This document shows, piece by piece, positions 1 through 8,307 of a stretch of 50,922 bases of DNA; positions within the stretch are counted from its first letter, which is position 1, and every line of letters begins with the position of its first letter. Origin of the DNA: Candidatus Nanoarchaeia archaeon (lineage in GTDB: Archaea > Nanobdellota > Nanobdellia > Woesearchaeales > SKGA01); assembly GCA_028691765.1 (NCBI GenBank), contig JAQUYS010000003.1:1-50922 (forward strand), written 5' to 3'. The position numbers were made by a program, and so were the translations under genes. The notes below the pieces were generated by a model. The model saw only the letters and a program-made list of their open reading frames with translations, had not been told where the DNA came from and ran no database searches.

Positions 1-2124
1 TGGAGTAATCCCAAGTTTTCTTTAGATAAAATAAAACTTAGTGGAAATTCTTATGCTGAAGATTGGACTCAAGGTTATGTTTGGAGTACAGTTACGGGTT
101 TTCCGCCGATGTTTACGGGTTATTCTCAAAAATATAGTTCTACTGCGTCACTTAAAATCTGGAATGAATACAATGATGGAGATGGTTCATCATTAGATGC
201 AGATAAATTAGAGGCGAAAGATGGAAGTTATTTTGTTTATGGAAATAGTATATATGGTAATTTTGATACTAGTTATTTAAGTAATAGTGATTATAATAAC
301 GTTACTAGAACAGGATTTTATATAGATAGTACAACTAGTACAGTACAATCATTAAACTCTCCTGTTCCTGAAGATGCCCCCGGATCAGGATTTTCTTATG
401 TTTTAAATATGGCTTACGTACCTACATCTTATAACAAACAAATAGGCGGAAGTTTATTTAACAACAATTTAAAATTAAGAACCGAAACGAACAATGTGTG
501 GAGTCCTTGGGTGGACTTATTAACTTCAAATTTCACAGGAGATACTAACTTCACAGGTAATCACATTCAAGATGGAAATTTAGAAGTAACAGGAAATTTA
601 TCGGCAACAAACATAATTACGAATGGCGGATATTTAGATATAAATTCAACAGAATATATTTTTGATGGGTATTATCATAATAAAATTTTAGGAAGTTCTA
701 TTTTTGGTTCTACAACAAATGTTGATAATTATTTTGATTTTATAATTGGAAGCACTGGTTCATTTACAATTCTTGAAGATTATGGTGCTTATTCAGATTA
801 TGCTCAGATATCACCAAATACAATTACTTTAACAGGAAGTGATGACAAAAACTTCAATATAAATAAAGAGGCAAGTAATTTTAATCTAGATTTAGGCGCT
901 TCTAGTTTAGATATGGATTATATGGGTCTTGAATATTTAAAATTAATTCCAATCGTTAAAAATACTAAAGATTCATTAAATATCACGTATGGTATTTATG
1001 ATACTAGGGCTCCACCGGCAACAATTTCAAACGATATTTTCATAGGAGATGTATTTTTTAATAGAAATGTTACTATGTTAGATAGTTTAGACATGACTTC
1101 TGGCAAAATCACAAACCTAGCAAACGGAACAGACGGACAAGACGCAGTTACATATTCCCAATTACAAGAAATAAATTCTTCCATCCTTGATGGAGACGTA
1201 GTCGGTCCTTCATCCGCAGCAGATAATGCAATTACAAGATTTGATGGTGTAACTGGAAAATTAATTCAAGATTCAGGAGTATACATAGATGATTCCAATA
1301 AAGTAGGAATAGGAACTGCTGCACCTTTAAATCAATTAGATGTCGCAGGAGGAGCTGTAATCGGTTCAGCATTAGCAGGAGTGACAACTGCACCAGCAAA
1401 TTCATTAATGGTAGAAGAAGATATTTATATTAAAGGAGATACAAATAGAAAAGTATTTTCTAACCAATACTGGTCAAATGAAATGTTATATAATCAGTAT
1501 TTCTATCCTTGGATAGCGGCAGCAATTGTTGCAGGAACTTCATCCCAATATACTGCATTATCAACTGCAAATCATCCTGGTGTAAATTACTTTAGAAGCA
1601 CAACAGGAAATGCAAATTCAGGTTATGCTTTACAAACTTTAACATTCGGTGCTTTATCAGGAGGAGAAAAAACAACCGCAATTTTTTATATTAGTTCAAG
1701 TTTTCCAGTAAATACATCTCATATTATATTTGGTTTCATGAATAGTGGTGTTGGAAGCATAACTATAACTCAAGGAGCATATATAGATATAGTAGGGTTA
1801 ACAGATGGAACGCCAACAGCATATGCTAAAACAATTAATGGTGCAGGCGTTGAAACAATTAATGAAACAACTGGTTCATTACCAGTTAGTGCGTGGTATA
1901 GAATGGAAATAACTGTTAATGACGATGCAAGTTCAATAAATTATTTAATTACAGATAGTCCAGCAACAACAACTTATTTAGATGTTGATATTACAACAAA
2001 TATTCCTACAACTTTTGTTTATTCAAAATTTAAAGCATATACGACCGAAGCAGGAACTGCATCAAGTTATTTAGTATATTTAGACTTCATGGATTTAGAA
2101 ATAGACAGGGTATTAGACAGATGA
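1..2124 (+). CDS. Partial tail-fibre-like surface protein
   Basis: The reading frame is open from base 1, so the gene is cut by the window edge and the ATG at 109 is not the true start. The product is rich in Ser, Thr, Asn and Gly. It contains short beta-rich segments of the type seen in phage tail fibres and trimeric adhesins, such as 'GNLEVTGNLSATNI', 'NAITRFDGVTGKLIQDSG' and 'VGIGTAAPLNQLDVAGG'. The last of these is common just before C-terminal fibre domains. No catalytic motif or C-terminal anchor is visible. The stop overlaps the next start by 4 nt (ATGA), and the following two genes also look exported, so it probably belongs to a cell-surface operon. A surface adhesin is inferred from these motifs; a proviral fibre is the alternative. 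Confidence 0.7.
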   Translation, partial: WSNPKFSLDKIKLSGNSYAEDWTQGYVWSTVTGFPPMFTGYSQKYSSTASLKIWNEYNDGDGSSLDADKLEAKDGSYFVYGNSIYGNFDTSYLSNSDYNNVTRTGFYIDSTTSTVQSLNSPVPEDAPGSGFSYVLNMAYVPTSYNKQIGGSLFNNNLKLRTETNNVWSPWVDLLTSNFTGDTNFTGNHIQDGNLEVTGNLSATNIITNGGYLDINSTEYIFDGYYHNKILGSSIFGSTTNVDNYFDFIIGSTGSFTILEDYGAYSDYAQISPNTITLTGSDDKNFNINKEASNFNLDLGASSLDMDYMGLEYLKLIPIVKNTKDSLNITYGIYDTRAPPATISNDIFIGDVFFNRNVTMLDSLDMTSGKITNLANGTDGQDAVTYSQLQEINSSILDGDVVGPSSAADNAITRFDGVTGKLIQDSGVYIDDSNKVGIGTAAPLNQLDVAGGAVIGSALAGVTTAPANSLMVEEDIYIKGDTNRKVFSNQYWSNEMLYNQYFYPWIAAAIVAGTSSQYTALSTANHPGVNYFRSTTGNANSGYALQTLTFGALSGGEKTTAIFYISSSFPVNTSHIIFGFMNSGVGSITITQGAYIDIVGLTDGTPTAYAKTINGAGVETINETTGSLPVSAWYRMEITVNDDASSINYLITDSPATTTYLDVDITTNIPTTFVYSKFKAYTTEAGTASSYLVYLDFMDLEIDRVLDR

Positions 2125-2888
2125 AAAAACTAACAACAATACTAATTTTACTTTTAATGCTTAACTTAGTTCAAGCAGTAAACTTTCCACATTCAAGAAT
2201 ACTCTACCAAGACGAATTAGAACAAGTTTCAGAACAAGAAATCACAAATTACCTCTACGACAATTTACAATTCGTAAGAAAATTTGAAACTAATGAAAAA
2301 ATCTATTATTATTACAAAACAAAATCAATCGAACCTTTACCAAATAATAAATATGTGTTAAGAGATTTAGACATACAAACATCAATCCCTAAAAACATCA
2401 TGGACTCCTGTTTAGAACAAAACAGCGAAAATTATTGTGAAAATCTTTTAGTTGAATCAAAAGAATCAAATGACCTAACAAACAAACCAATTAAAGTTCA
2501 AGTAGAAGACGAATTAAAAAACAAATTAGAAAAAATAAAACAAAATAAAAATCTAGAAGGAGATTTTCCAACAAGGCCTGAAGAAACACAATCCGTACCT
2601 GAAGAAATAATTTCTTACCCTGAATTTACCTCCTTCGAAGAAATGTTATTAAGTTTAATCTCATACGACTCCACAACAGGAACATATAAAATTGGAGCAA
2701 TCTCATTAAATCCAGATGGTTCAATTTTAGTACAAAACGATTTAACAGTTTTAGGAAATATTTATTCAAATCAAACCATTGAAACAAATATATCTGAAGT
2801 AATTCAAGAAAATAATCCAACAGAAATACAACTACCACAAACATATCTTTTAGAAGACCAAGACATAGTATTAAACTTAAGTGAATAA
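2121..2888 (+). CDS. Secreted protein with fibre-like C-terminus
   Basis: This 255-residue protein has a clear N-terminal signal peptide ('KKLTTILILLLMLNLVQA', cleavage probably after VQA) and no further obvious membrane helix. The middle is charged (Lys/Glu-rich, 'ELKNKLEKIKQNKN'). Near the C-terminus the segment 'PDGSILVQNDLTVLGNIYSN' resembles the fibre-type repeat in the gene upstream, so the two proteins may form one surface assembly. The start codon overlaps the upstream stop, and the 3' end overlaps or abuts the next gene. I do not recognise a named family. Confidence 0.75.
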   Translation: MKKLTTILILLLMLNLVQAVNFPHSRILYQDELEQVSEQEITNYLYDNLQFVRKFETNEKIYYYYKTKSIEPLPNNKYVLRDLDIQTSIPKNIMDSCLEQNSENYCENLLVESKESNDLTNKPIKVQVEDELKNKLEKIKQNKNLEGDFPTRPEETQSVPEEIISYPEFTSFEEMLLSLISYDSTTGTYKIGAISLNPDGSILVQNDLTVLGNIYSNQTIETNISEVIQENNPTEIQLPQTYLLEDQDIVLNLSE

Positions 2889-2889
2889 A

Positions 2890-4500
2890 ATGGAAACAAA
2901 AAAAATAGTGGCCCTATTAACAATCTTGCTGTTTGCAATAGTTATATCTGCATTAGTTCCTAAACTAAATTCAATCACAGGTTTTGTAACGCATCAAACA
3001 CAAACAGGAACAATTATTCCATTAAACACAAACTATCAAACTGAGTCTAATTTAACCGAACAAATAAACACCTATTCAAACATAGATTCTTTAAAAATTT
3101 CAGGAAGCGCAGAAGGTTCTGGAGAAATAAAAATATATTTACAAAATGGCGACCAAAAAATATTAGTTTATTACGAAAATTTAGATTCCAACAATCAACT
3201 AACAGGTAAAGTCACAGACAATTCAAATGGTAAAGGTAAATCCCAAGAACACATTCCAGAAAACACAACTGAAGAAATTGCTGAAGAAGAAATTCCTCCA
3301 GAATCTACAGAAACTCCTATTGAAGAAATTGCTGAAGAAGTAAACACAACCGAAGAAAACCAAACTCTTCCAACAACAAACGAAACAGAACAATCAACTA
3401 ACACCACAATTCCTGTTGAAGAAGAAATTCTTTCTGAAGAAAATCTAACTCTTCCAATCGAAAACACAACTGAACCAATCGAAGAAGAGTTAATTAACAC
3501 AACAATTCCTGTTGAAGAAGAAAACACAACAGAAGAAACTCCTGAAGAAAATATAACTCCACCAATAATCCCAACAGAAGAAATCTTCTCAAACTATTGC
3601 TTCGAATCATGCTCCCTAGATCCAACTAAAACATACAACCTAATAGTTGAACTAGAAGGAAATCTTTCCCTGAATCTAGACTCCCTAACAATTACCGAAC
3701 CAATCATAATAGAACAAACAACTCAGTTTGAAAACATACAAATGGAAGAAAAAGAAGAACTAACTTTGAACTTAAACAATTACTTCACATCATCAAACCA
3801 AATCTATTACGACACATCCTCAACATTCAAAGTCTCACAAATAAAAGACAACCTTCTAATCTTAAGAGCACAAAAACAAGGAACATACCAAATGGAAATT
3901 ATCGCAACAGATGGAGAAACATTAGTTCGTTCAAACAAATTCTACATCACTGTAGGAACAGAAAACATAACCGAACCAATAATCAACACAACAGAACAAT
4001 TCACAACATTCATTCCTTGGTTAGAACAATACAATACTTGCGAAAAAACAAACACATCCTTATGCTGTTTTGACACACAAACATACACACAAAATCAAAA
4101 ATTAAAAATCAAAAACACAGAGTACATTTGTTCAATAAATGAAAATTCAAACGACTGGATACAAATAGATGATGCTTTCATAATAGAAACTTTAACAGAT
4201 ATTTTATTCCTAATAGACCAACAAGGAAATTCTTGGCTTAAAGGAACCCTTTGCCAAACAAATCAAAGTTGCCAAACTAAATTCACAATTCCAGAATTAA
4301 ATTTCATCCTAACTAAAACAGGAAATTTACAAATACAACAAATAGAAGAAAACGTAAATCAATTCAACAATTGTGAAAATTGCTTAAACATAAAAAACAA
4401 TCAAGACCAAATCGTAGCTCAAATAATACAGAACACATTAAAACTAAAAGGCAAATTCTACCAACAACAAATTGACCAAAACTCATGCGAAGTTTGCTAA
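2890..4500 (+). CDS. Membrane-anchored Thr/Glu-rich surface protein
   Basis: I chose the ATG at 2890 (MET-KKIVALL) rather than the GTG at 2881, which overlaps the upstream stop. An N-terminal hydrophobic helix is followed by 'SITGFVT', a motif recurrent just after signal anchors in DPANN secreted proteins. Residues about 110-230 form a low-complexity linker of Glu, Thr, Pro and Asn with many N-x-T sequons ('NTTEE'), likely glycosylated and extended. After it come beta-rich domains with Cys pairs, and the protein ends in 'CEVC'. It is the third gene of the surface operon. Function beyond surface display is unknown. The 110-aa minus-strand ORF here is a shadow of the repetitive linker. Confidence 0.72.
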   Translation: METKKIVALLTILLFAIVISALVPKLNSITGFVTHQTQTGTIIPLNTNYQTESNLTEQINTYSNIDSLKISGSAEGSGEIKIYLQNGDQKILVYYENLDSNNQLTGKVTDNSNGKGKSQEHIPENTTEEIAEEEIPPESTETPIEEIAEEVNTTEENQTLPTTNETEQSTNTTIPVEEEILSEENLTLPIENTTEPIEEELINTTIPVEEENTTEETPEENITPPIIPTEEIFSNYCFESCSLDPTKTYNLIVELEGNLSLNLDSLTITEPIIIEQTTQFENIQMEEKEELTLNLNNYFTSSNQIYYDTSSTFKVSQIKDNLLILRAQKQGTYQMEIIATDGETLVRSNKFYITVGTENITEPIINTTEQFTTFIPWLEQYNTCEKTNTSLCCFDTQTYTQNQKLKIKNTEYICSINENSNDWIQIDDAFIIETLTDILFLIDQQGNSWLKGTLCQTNQSCQTKFTIPELNFILTKTGNLQIQQIEENVNQFNNCENCLNIKNNQDQIVAQIIQNTLKLKGKFYQQQIDQNSCEVC

Positions 4501-4503
4501 AGC

Positions 4504-4523
4504 AAATATTTATATATTTAAAT
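4504..4523 (+). promoter_or_regulatory. TATA box of Cys-rich protein gene
   Basis: The run 'AAATATTTATATATTTAAAT' is centred about 26 nt before the ATG at 4539. This is the spacing expected for a leaderless archaeal transcript and separates this gene from the surface operon upstream. Confidence 0.6.
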
Positions 4524-4538
4524 AGCAAAAATTGAGGC

Positions 4539-6092
4539 ATGGTTCAATCAACTAAACACAAACAATCGAAGGAAAAATCTACCTCTACTTCTTACAAGAA
4601 GTATATTTATGCGTTATTAATTATCTTAGCCGTATTTTTAATCTGGAATTCATTTATTCGAACTCAAACAACCGGGCCTGATGATAATGCATATATCAGA
4701 AACATCACTCGTTCCAACACATCCTTTGAAACTGAAGACCCATTCACAGATCATCCAATAGATGATTTAAATTGGTCTTATTTAAACAACACTCCGGTTA
4801 ATAAAATAAATCCTCCTAACATACAATTGCCTCCTTCAACTTCACCACCAAATTTCAAACCCAAAACAATTCCGCCTGCAGAAAAACCAGCGGATCCTAA
4901 ACTCACTGGAGAAGACACAGATGGCGGCAAAAATTTTTTAGTAAAAGGAACATGTAAAGATTACATAGATAACTATTCTTCAGAGGATGTTTGTCTAACA
5001 GCGTCATTATTATCTGAATTAGAATATCTGAATTTCTATACAGATTCAAACAAACTTGTACAAGGTTGCTTTTGGACAGAATTAAAAGATTGTGCAGAGT
5101 ATGGAGACTTTGTTTGTGAAGATGGAGCATGTGTTGCTGCTAAAATTACAGCCACATCCCAAGATGAAACATACATGTCTGTTTTAGACGGATTTAATCA
5201 ATTTGTTAAAGGTACTTGTTCAGATCGTTTTGGAGTTCACCAAGAAACTTGTCTACATCCTCAACTTTTAAATGAATTTTACGTTGATGGTGAAGATTGT
5301 GTTGAAATTCAATATTACTGTGAACATGGTTGCGAAGATGGTGCTTGTTTAGCAGAACCAAAAGTAGAAGAAGACCCATATATAGTTGATGGAATAATGG
5401 ATTGTAATTCTTATTGCGTTGACAACAATTACTATTCAGGAAATCTTCCAAGTGAAGGCTTATGTGAAGTTCAAAAAACATACAAAGAATTTACTTGTTG
5501 TTGTAACCAAAAACTTTCAGAACCGATAGAAGATTGCAATTTATATTGTAAAAATTTAGGATTTGACACATATAATAGGTTTGCTTCAAGTGAGTCCTTA
5601 TGTAACGATTTACAAGGAGTTCAATATACCATTACTGATTGGCAGGAAGATACTTGCTGTTGTTACTTCAATGCATATGATGAAGACGGAGATGGAGAAA
5701 CTAATGATTATACAACAAAATCTTTTTGTTATTATGACATAGGATTATTTTTACAAGATGAATGCGCGGATTCACAGTTCTTAAATGAACAATCTTTAGT
5801 TTTGAATCCAGGAACCAGCCCTACTTGTGAACCAATAACTATTGATTGTAAAGCTGAATTTGGAGAAACATATAGGTGTTCTTCAGGAGCATGTGTTCCC
5901 GATCCAAAATATGAGAGTTGTGATTCTTATTGTAAATCAATAGTAGGAACAACTTCATTCGGAAGCATTTATTCTTCAGGAGCATGTCAAATTGGAAGAG
6001 GCACGCCTCAAACAGTTTGTTCAACTTACTCAGGAACATATGTTGCAGAAGGAGATATAACTTGTGACACAGGTTATTGTTGTTGTTCTTAA
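4539..6092 (+). CDS. Membrane-anchored modular cysteine-rich protein
   Basis: A short basic Ser/Lys-rich N-terminus precedes one transmembrane helix (residues about 22-41). A Pro/Asn/Thr linker then leads to an extracellular part with two kinds of Cys module, which I read in the order A-A-B-B-A-B. Type A begins with a CKDY- or CSDR-like segment and ends in 'DGACV', 'DGACL' or 'SGACV'. Type B starts 'DCNSYC', 'DCNLYC' or 'SCDSYC' and ends in a CCC cluster ('CCCNQ', 'CCCYF', 'CCCS'). Such modules are typical of disulphide-rich archaeal surface proteins. The module pattern is seen directly; a binding or structural role at the cell surface is inferred. It has its own TATA box and is followed by a convergent gene. 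Confidence 0.75.
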   Translation: MVQSTKHKQSKEKSTSTSYKKYIYALLIILAVFLIWNSFIRTQTTGPDDNAYIRNITRSNTSFETEDPFTDHPIDDLNWSYLNNTPVNKINPPNIQLPPSTSPPNFKPKTIPPAEKPADPKLTGEDTDGGKNFLVKGTCKDYIDNYSSEDVCLTASLLSELEYLNFYTDSNKLVQGCFWTELKDCAEYGDFVCEDGACVAAKITATSQDETYMSVLDGFNQFVKGTCSDRFGVHQETCLHPQLLNEFYVDGEDCVEIQYYCEHGCEDGACLAEPKVEEDPYIVDGIMDCNSYCVDNNYYSGNLPSEGLCEVQKTYKEFTCCCNQKLSEPIEDCNLYCKNLGFDTYNRFASSESLCNDLQGVQYTITDWQEDTCCCYFNAYDEDGDGETNDYTTKSFCYYDIGLFLQDECADSQFLNEQSLVLNPGTSPTCEPITIDCKAEFGETYRCSSGACVPDPKYESCDSYCKSIVGTTSFGSIYSSGACQIGRGTPQTVCSTYSGTYVAEGDITCDTGYCCCS

Positions 6093-6098
6093 TTTTTT

Positions 6099-6572
6099 TT
6101 ATTTTTTCTTCTCAAAAGTTTTCAAATACTCAAAAGAAACATTTAATTTTTTAGAACCAATATAATCCAAAACATCATAAACTTTAAGTTTTCTCTTACC
6201 CTTACAAATCTGTCTAGAAAGTCTTCCCCTCTCATCATCATCTTGATATCCAAATGAAAGCTTTTCATGATCTGGACCTCTAATGTCTCCATTAAAATCA
6301 ATATAACTTCCACTTTCAGAATTTTCTAAAACTTGAATCTTATCTATCAACATATTTAATCTCGGAGAAATATCTGTATTAACTTTTTTCTTATCATAAA
6401 AAATTTTAGTATTAAATTGAACATTCAAACCATAATTGTCTTTTCCATTATAACCAACATTTGCCTTAAAATCTTTACCATAGTAACTAGCATTTCCTCT
6501 AACATCACAAGAAGCCACAGACAAATAACCTCCTAACACAAGCACTGCCAATTTTTCTAAAGTCTTAGACAT
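6099..6572 (-). CDS. Exported hypothetical protein
   Basis: The ATG at 6572 (MSKTLEKLAVL) is preferred over the track's GTG at 6587 because it lies about 25 nt from the TATA box, giving a leaderless mRNA. The N-terminus is hydrophobic and ends in 'SVASCDVRG', which could be a signal peptide or lipobox-like site. The rest is polar and Tyr/Asn/Gly-rich ('GNASYYGKDF', 'VGYNGKDNYG'), suggesting beta structure, with a Lys/Arg-rich C-terminal half. No family is recognised. A perfect inverted repeat lies directly upstream of its TATA box. Confidence 0.65.
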   Translation of the reverse strand: MSKTLEKLAVLVLGGYLSVASCDVRGNASYYGKDFKANVGYNGKDNYGLNVQFNTKIFYDKKKVNTDISPRLNMLIDKIQVLENSESGSYIDFNGDIRGPDHEKLSFGYQDDDERGRLSRQICKGKRKLKVYDVLDYIGSKKLNVSFEYLKTFEKKK

Positions 6573-6589
6573 ATAAATATTAATCACTA

Positions 6590-6602
6590 CAAATATATAA
6601 AT
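6590..6602 (-). promoter_or_regulatory. TATA box setting the 6572 start
   Basis: On the minus strand this reads as a strong TATA element, ATTTATATATTT. Its distance of about 25 nt to the ATG at 6572 decides the start of the exported hypothetical gene. Confidence 0.65.
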
Positions 6603-6621
6603 GTTACTATTTTAAAGTAAC
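6603..6621. promoter_or_regulatory. Inverted repeat GTTACT-N7-AGTAAC (site 1)
   Basis: A perfect 6+6 inverted repeat with spacer ATTTTAA directly abuts the TATA box of the minus-strand gene at 6572, on its upstream side, where it would overlap the BRE. Similar sites recur in four other promoter regions of the window, so it is a good candidate operator or activator site. Confidence 0.6.
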
Positions 6622-6686
6622 AATTCTGTAAAATTTCCGGAAAACTCATGCGTGATTTAAAATATAACCTCTCTAAATAACATATA

Positions 6687-7013
6687 ATGCCTCTAGAAAC
6701 AATATTAAACAAAAAACAAATACAATCATCAGCAGATTTAGTCGACACAATAGATTTAATTAACGGACCATTGTGCTACCTACTTCTCTCAACAGGCAGT
6801 AAAACCCTTGAAAACATAGGAATCGCACTTTCAATATCAGAAATACTTTTCTCAAAAATACCTTTTGTAACATCATATATACGCCAAACCAAAGACTATA
6901 AAGCACTAATTTATTGGGTGCCTAAAGAAGTACTTTGTAACTCCATCCCCGTCAATGGCTTATTAGACATATTTCCAGCCTACAGGTGGAGAACCGAAGT
7001 CATTCTAAAATAA
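6687..7013 (+). CDS. Small hypothetical membrane-associated protein
   Basis: This 108-residue protein has one or two hydrophobic stretches ('GPLCYLLLSTGS', 'IGIALSISEILFS') and a polar N-terminus. It ends in 'DIFPAYRWRTEVILK', a tail seen on some small archaeal membrane proteins. A TATA-like TTTAAAATATAAC about 25 nt upstream of the ATG supports a leaderless start. No function is recognised. Confidence 0.6.
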   Translation: MPLETILNKKQIQSSADLVDTIDLINGPLCYLLLSTGSKTLENIGIALSISEILFSKIPFVTSYIRQTKDYKALIYWVPKEVLCNSIPVNGLLDIFPAYRWRTEVILK

Positions 7014-7049
7014 ATACATTTATAAAACACCATATCAAAAACACATTAA

Positions 7050-7430
7050 ATGACTGATGAACCAAGACCTTTTGCTTTACCATACATTAATTTTGATATT
7101 CTTCTCGATGAAAACGGAGTACATCCATCATTTTCAGAGTTACCAAATCTTCCTTTTGAAGCTGAAGATTTAGAAGGAATAATTGGCGCGGATGGAGAAT
7201 TAATGCAAAACCAAACAGATCTTAAACTCCATCTTAAAGGAGCTATAGATTTACAAATCCCAATACAAAAATATCTATCCGTACAAGCATTATATTTGCC
7301 TAATTCAAGACACATAACAATTCGAGAAATACCTACTCCTCATAAAAAACATAAAGACCGTATAAACACCGCAAAAGACATCTATAATAAGGTTTCAGCA
7401 TTAGACAAAAAAACATATTCTAAAAGTTAA
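7050..7430 (+). CDS. Hypothetical cytoplasmic protein
   Basis: This 126-residue soluble protein has no signal or membrane segment. It has an acidic middle ('EAEDLEGIIGADGE') and a basic C-terminus ('PHKKHKDRINTAK'). The TATA element CATTTATAAAA lies about 28 nt before the ATG, consistent with a leaderless mRNA. The overlapping minus-strand ORF 7046..7315 is a shadow. No family is recognised. Confidence 0.55.
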   Translation: MTDEPRPFALPYINFDILLDENGVHPSFSELPNLPFEAEDLEGIIGADGELMQNQTDLKLHLKGAIDLQIPIQKYLSVQALYLPNSRHITIREIPTPHKKHKDRINTAKDIYNKVSALDKKTYSKS

Positions 7431-7528
7431 CTTCATTTAAAGTAAAACTTTCAATGTACCAACGTCAAGCGTTAAGTATATAAATGAATGCCAACTCTCC
7501 CAATTTACAAACTCAAAGGTAGTCTATA

Positions 7529-7774
7529 ATGGTTAAAAAAGCAGAAAATGAATTTCACGATTTCCAAATATCTATGGATCAAATTGGAATAACATCTTAT
7601 GAAAAAGCAAGAATGATTGGTGCGAGAGCATTACAATTATCACAAGGTGCAACTCCAAAAGTAAAATTAACCCAAGCGGATTTAGAAAAAATAAAATTTA
7701 ACCCTATTGAAATAGCAAAATTAGAGTTTGAACAAAACGTTATTCCAATTGGAATTAAAAGAATTAAAGATTAA
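7529..7774 (+). CDS. rpoK: RNA polymerase subunit Rpo6 (RpoK/Rpb6 homologue)
   Basis: This is the archaeal omega/Rpb6 equivalent, which binds and stabilises the largest RNA polymerase subunit. The hallmark segment 'YEKARMIGARALQLSQGA' is at residues about 24-41 and 'PIEIAKLEFEQNVIPIGIKR' at the C-terminus. At 81 residues it has a short N-terminal tail, as usual in archaea. A TATA box (AGTATATAAATG, near 7475) and an AAGGT ribosome site precede the ATG. It heads a group with rps15 and recJ on the same strand, away from the main polymerase operon at 30.7 kb. Confidence 0.93.
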   Translation: MVKKAENEFHDFQISMDQIGITSYEKARMIGARALQLSQGATPKVKLTQADLEKIKFNPIEIAKLEFEQNVIPIGIKRIKD

Positions 7775-7828
7775 TGTATGTAAAAATTCAAGTGGAAACA
7801 TTTGATATAACATGCGTTGGTGACAAAA

Positions 7829-8284
7829 ATGGCACGAATGTATAGTCGAAGTAGAGGAAAATCAAGAAGCACTAAACCTGTGGTAAAAACAGTTCCCTCA
7901 TGGTTACAGTATTCTGGTAAGGAAGTAGAACTTCTAGTTGTAAAATTAGCTAAAGAAGGAAAAAACAATAGTCAAATTGGATTATATCTAAGAGACGAAT
8001 ATGGTATTCCTGATGTTAAACTGATTACTAAAAAATCAATTTCTAAAATTTTAGCAGAAAAAAGTTTAACCAAAAAAATGCCTGAAGATCTTATGGCTTT
8101 ATTAAGAAAAGTCTTAGCAGTTCAAACGCATTTATTGGAAAATAAAAAAGATATGCCTGCAAAAAGAGGATTACAATTAACTGAATCAAAAATATTGAGA
8201 TTAGTTAAGTATTACAAAAAAACAGGACGAATTGATTCTAATTGGAACTATAATCCAAATCAAATCAAGATGTATATTGAATAA
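7829..8284 (+). CDS. rps15: Small ribosomal subunit protein uS15
   Basis: This is archaeal/eukaryotic-type uS15, which binds 16S rRNA helices in the platform of the 30S subunit. I start at the ATG at 7829 (MARMYSRSRGKS), preceded by GGTGA at 7819-7823; the track's TTG at 7817 is inside that ribosome site. The basic N-terminal extension, 'VVKLAKEGKNNSQIGLYLRDEYGIP' and the C-terminal 'ESKILRLVKYYKKTGRI' match the family, and the length (152 aa) is normal. The rpoK-rps15-recJ order suggests co-transcription; rps15 next to a RecJ-like gene is a known archaeal arrangement. Confidence 0.93.
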   Translation: MARMYSRSRGKSRSTKPVVKTVPSWLQYSGKEVELLVVKLAKEGKNNSQIGLYLRDEYGIPDVKLITKKSISKILAEKSLTKKMPEDLMALLRKVLAVQTHLLENKKDMPAKRGLQLTESKILRLVKYYKKTGRIDSNWNYNPNQIKMYIE

Positions 8285-8307
8285 ACTTTTTTTCTTTTTT
8301 TATTAAA

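Noticed and set aside
3195-3527. 110-aa minus-strand ORF rich in Ser and Val
   Set aside because: It is the complement of the Glu/Thr repeat linker in the surface protein gene; such repeats open frames on the opposite strand.
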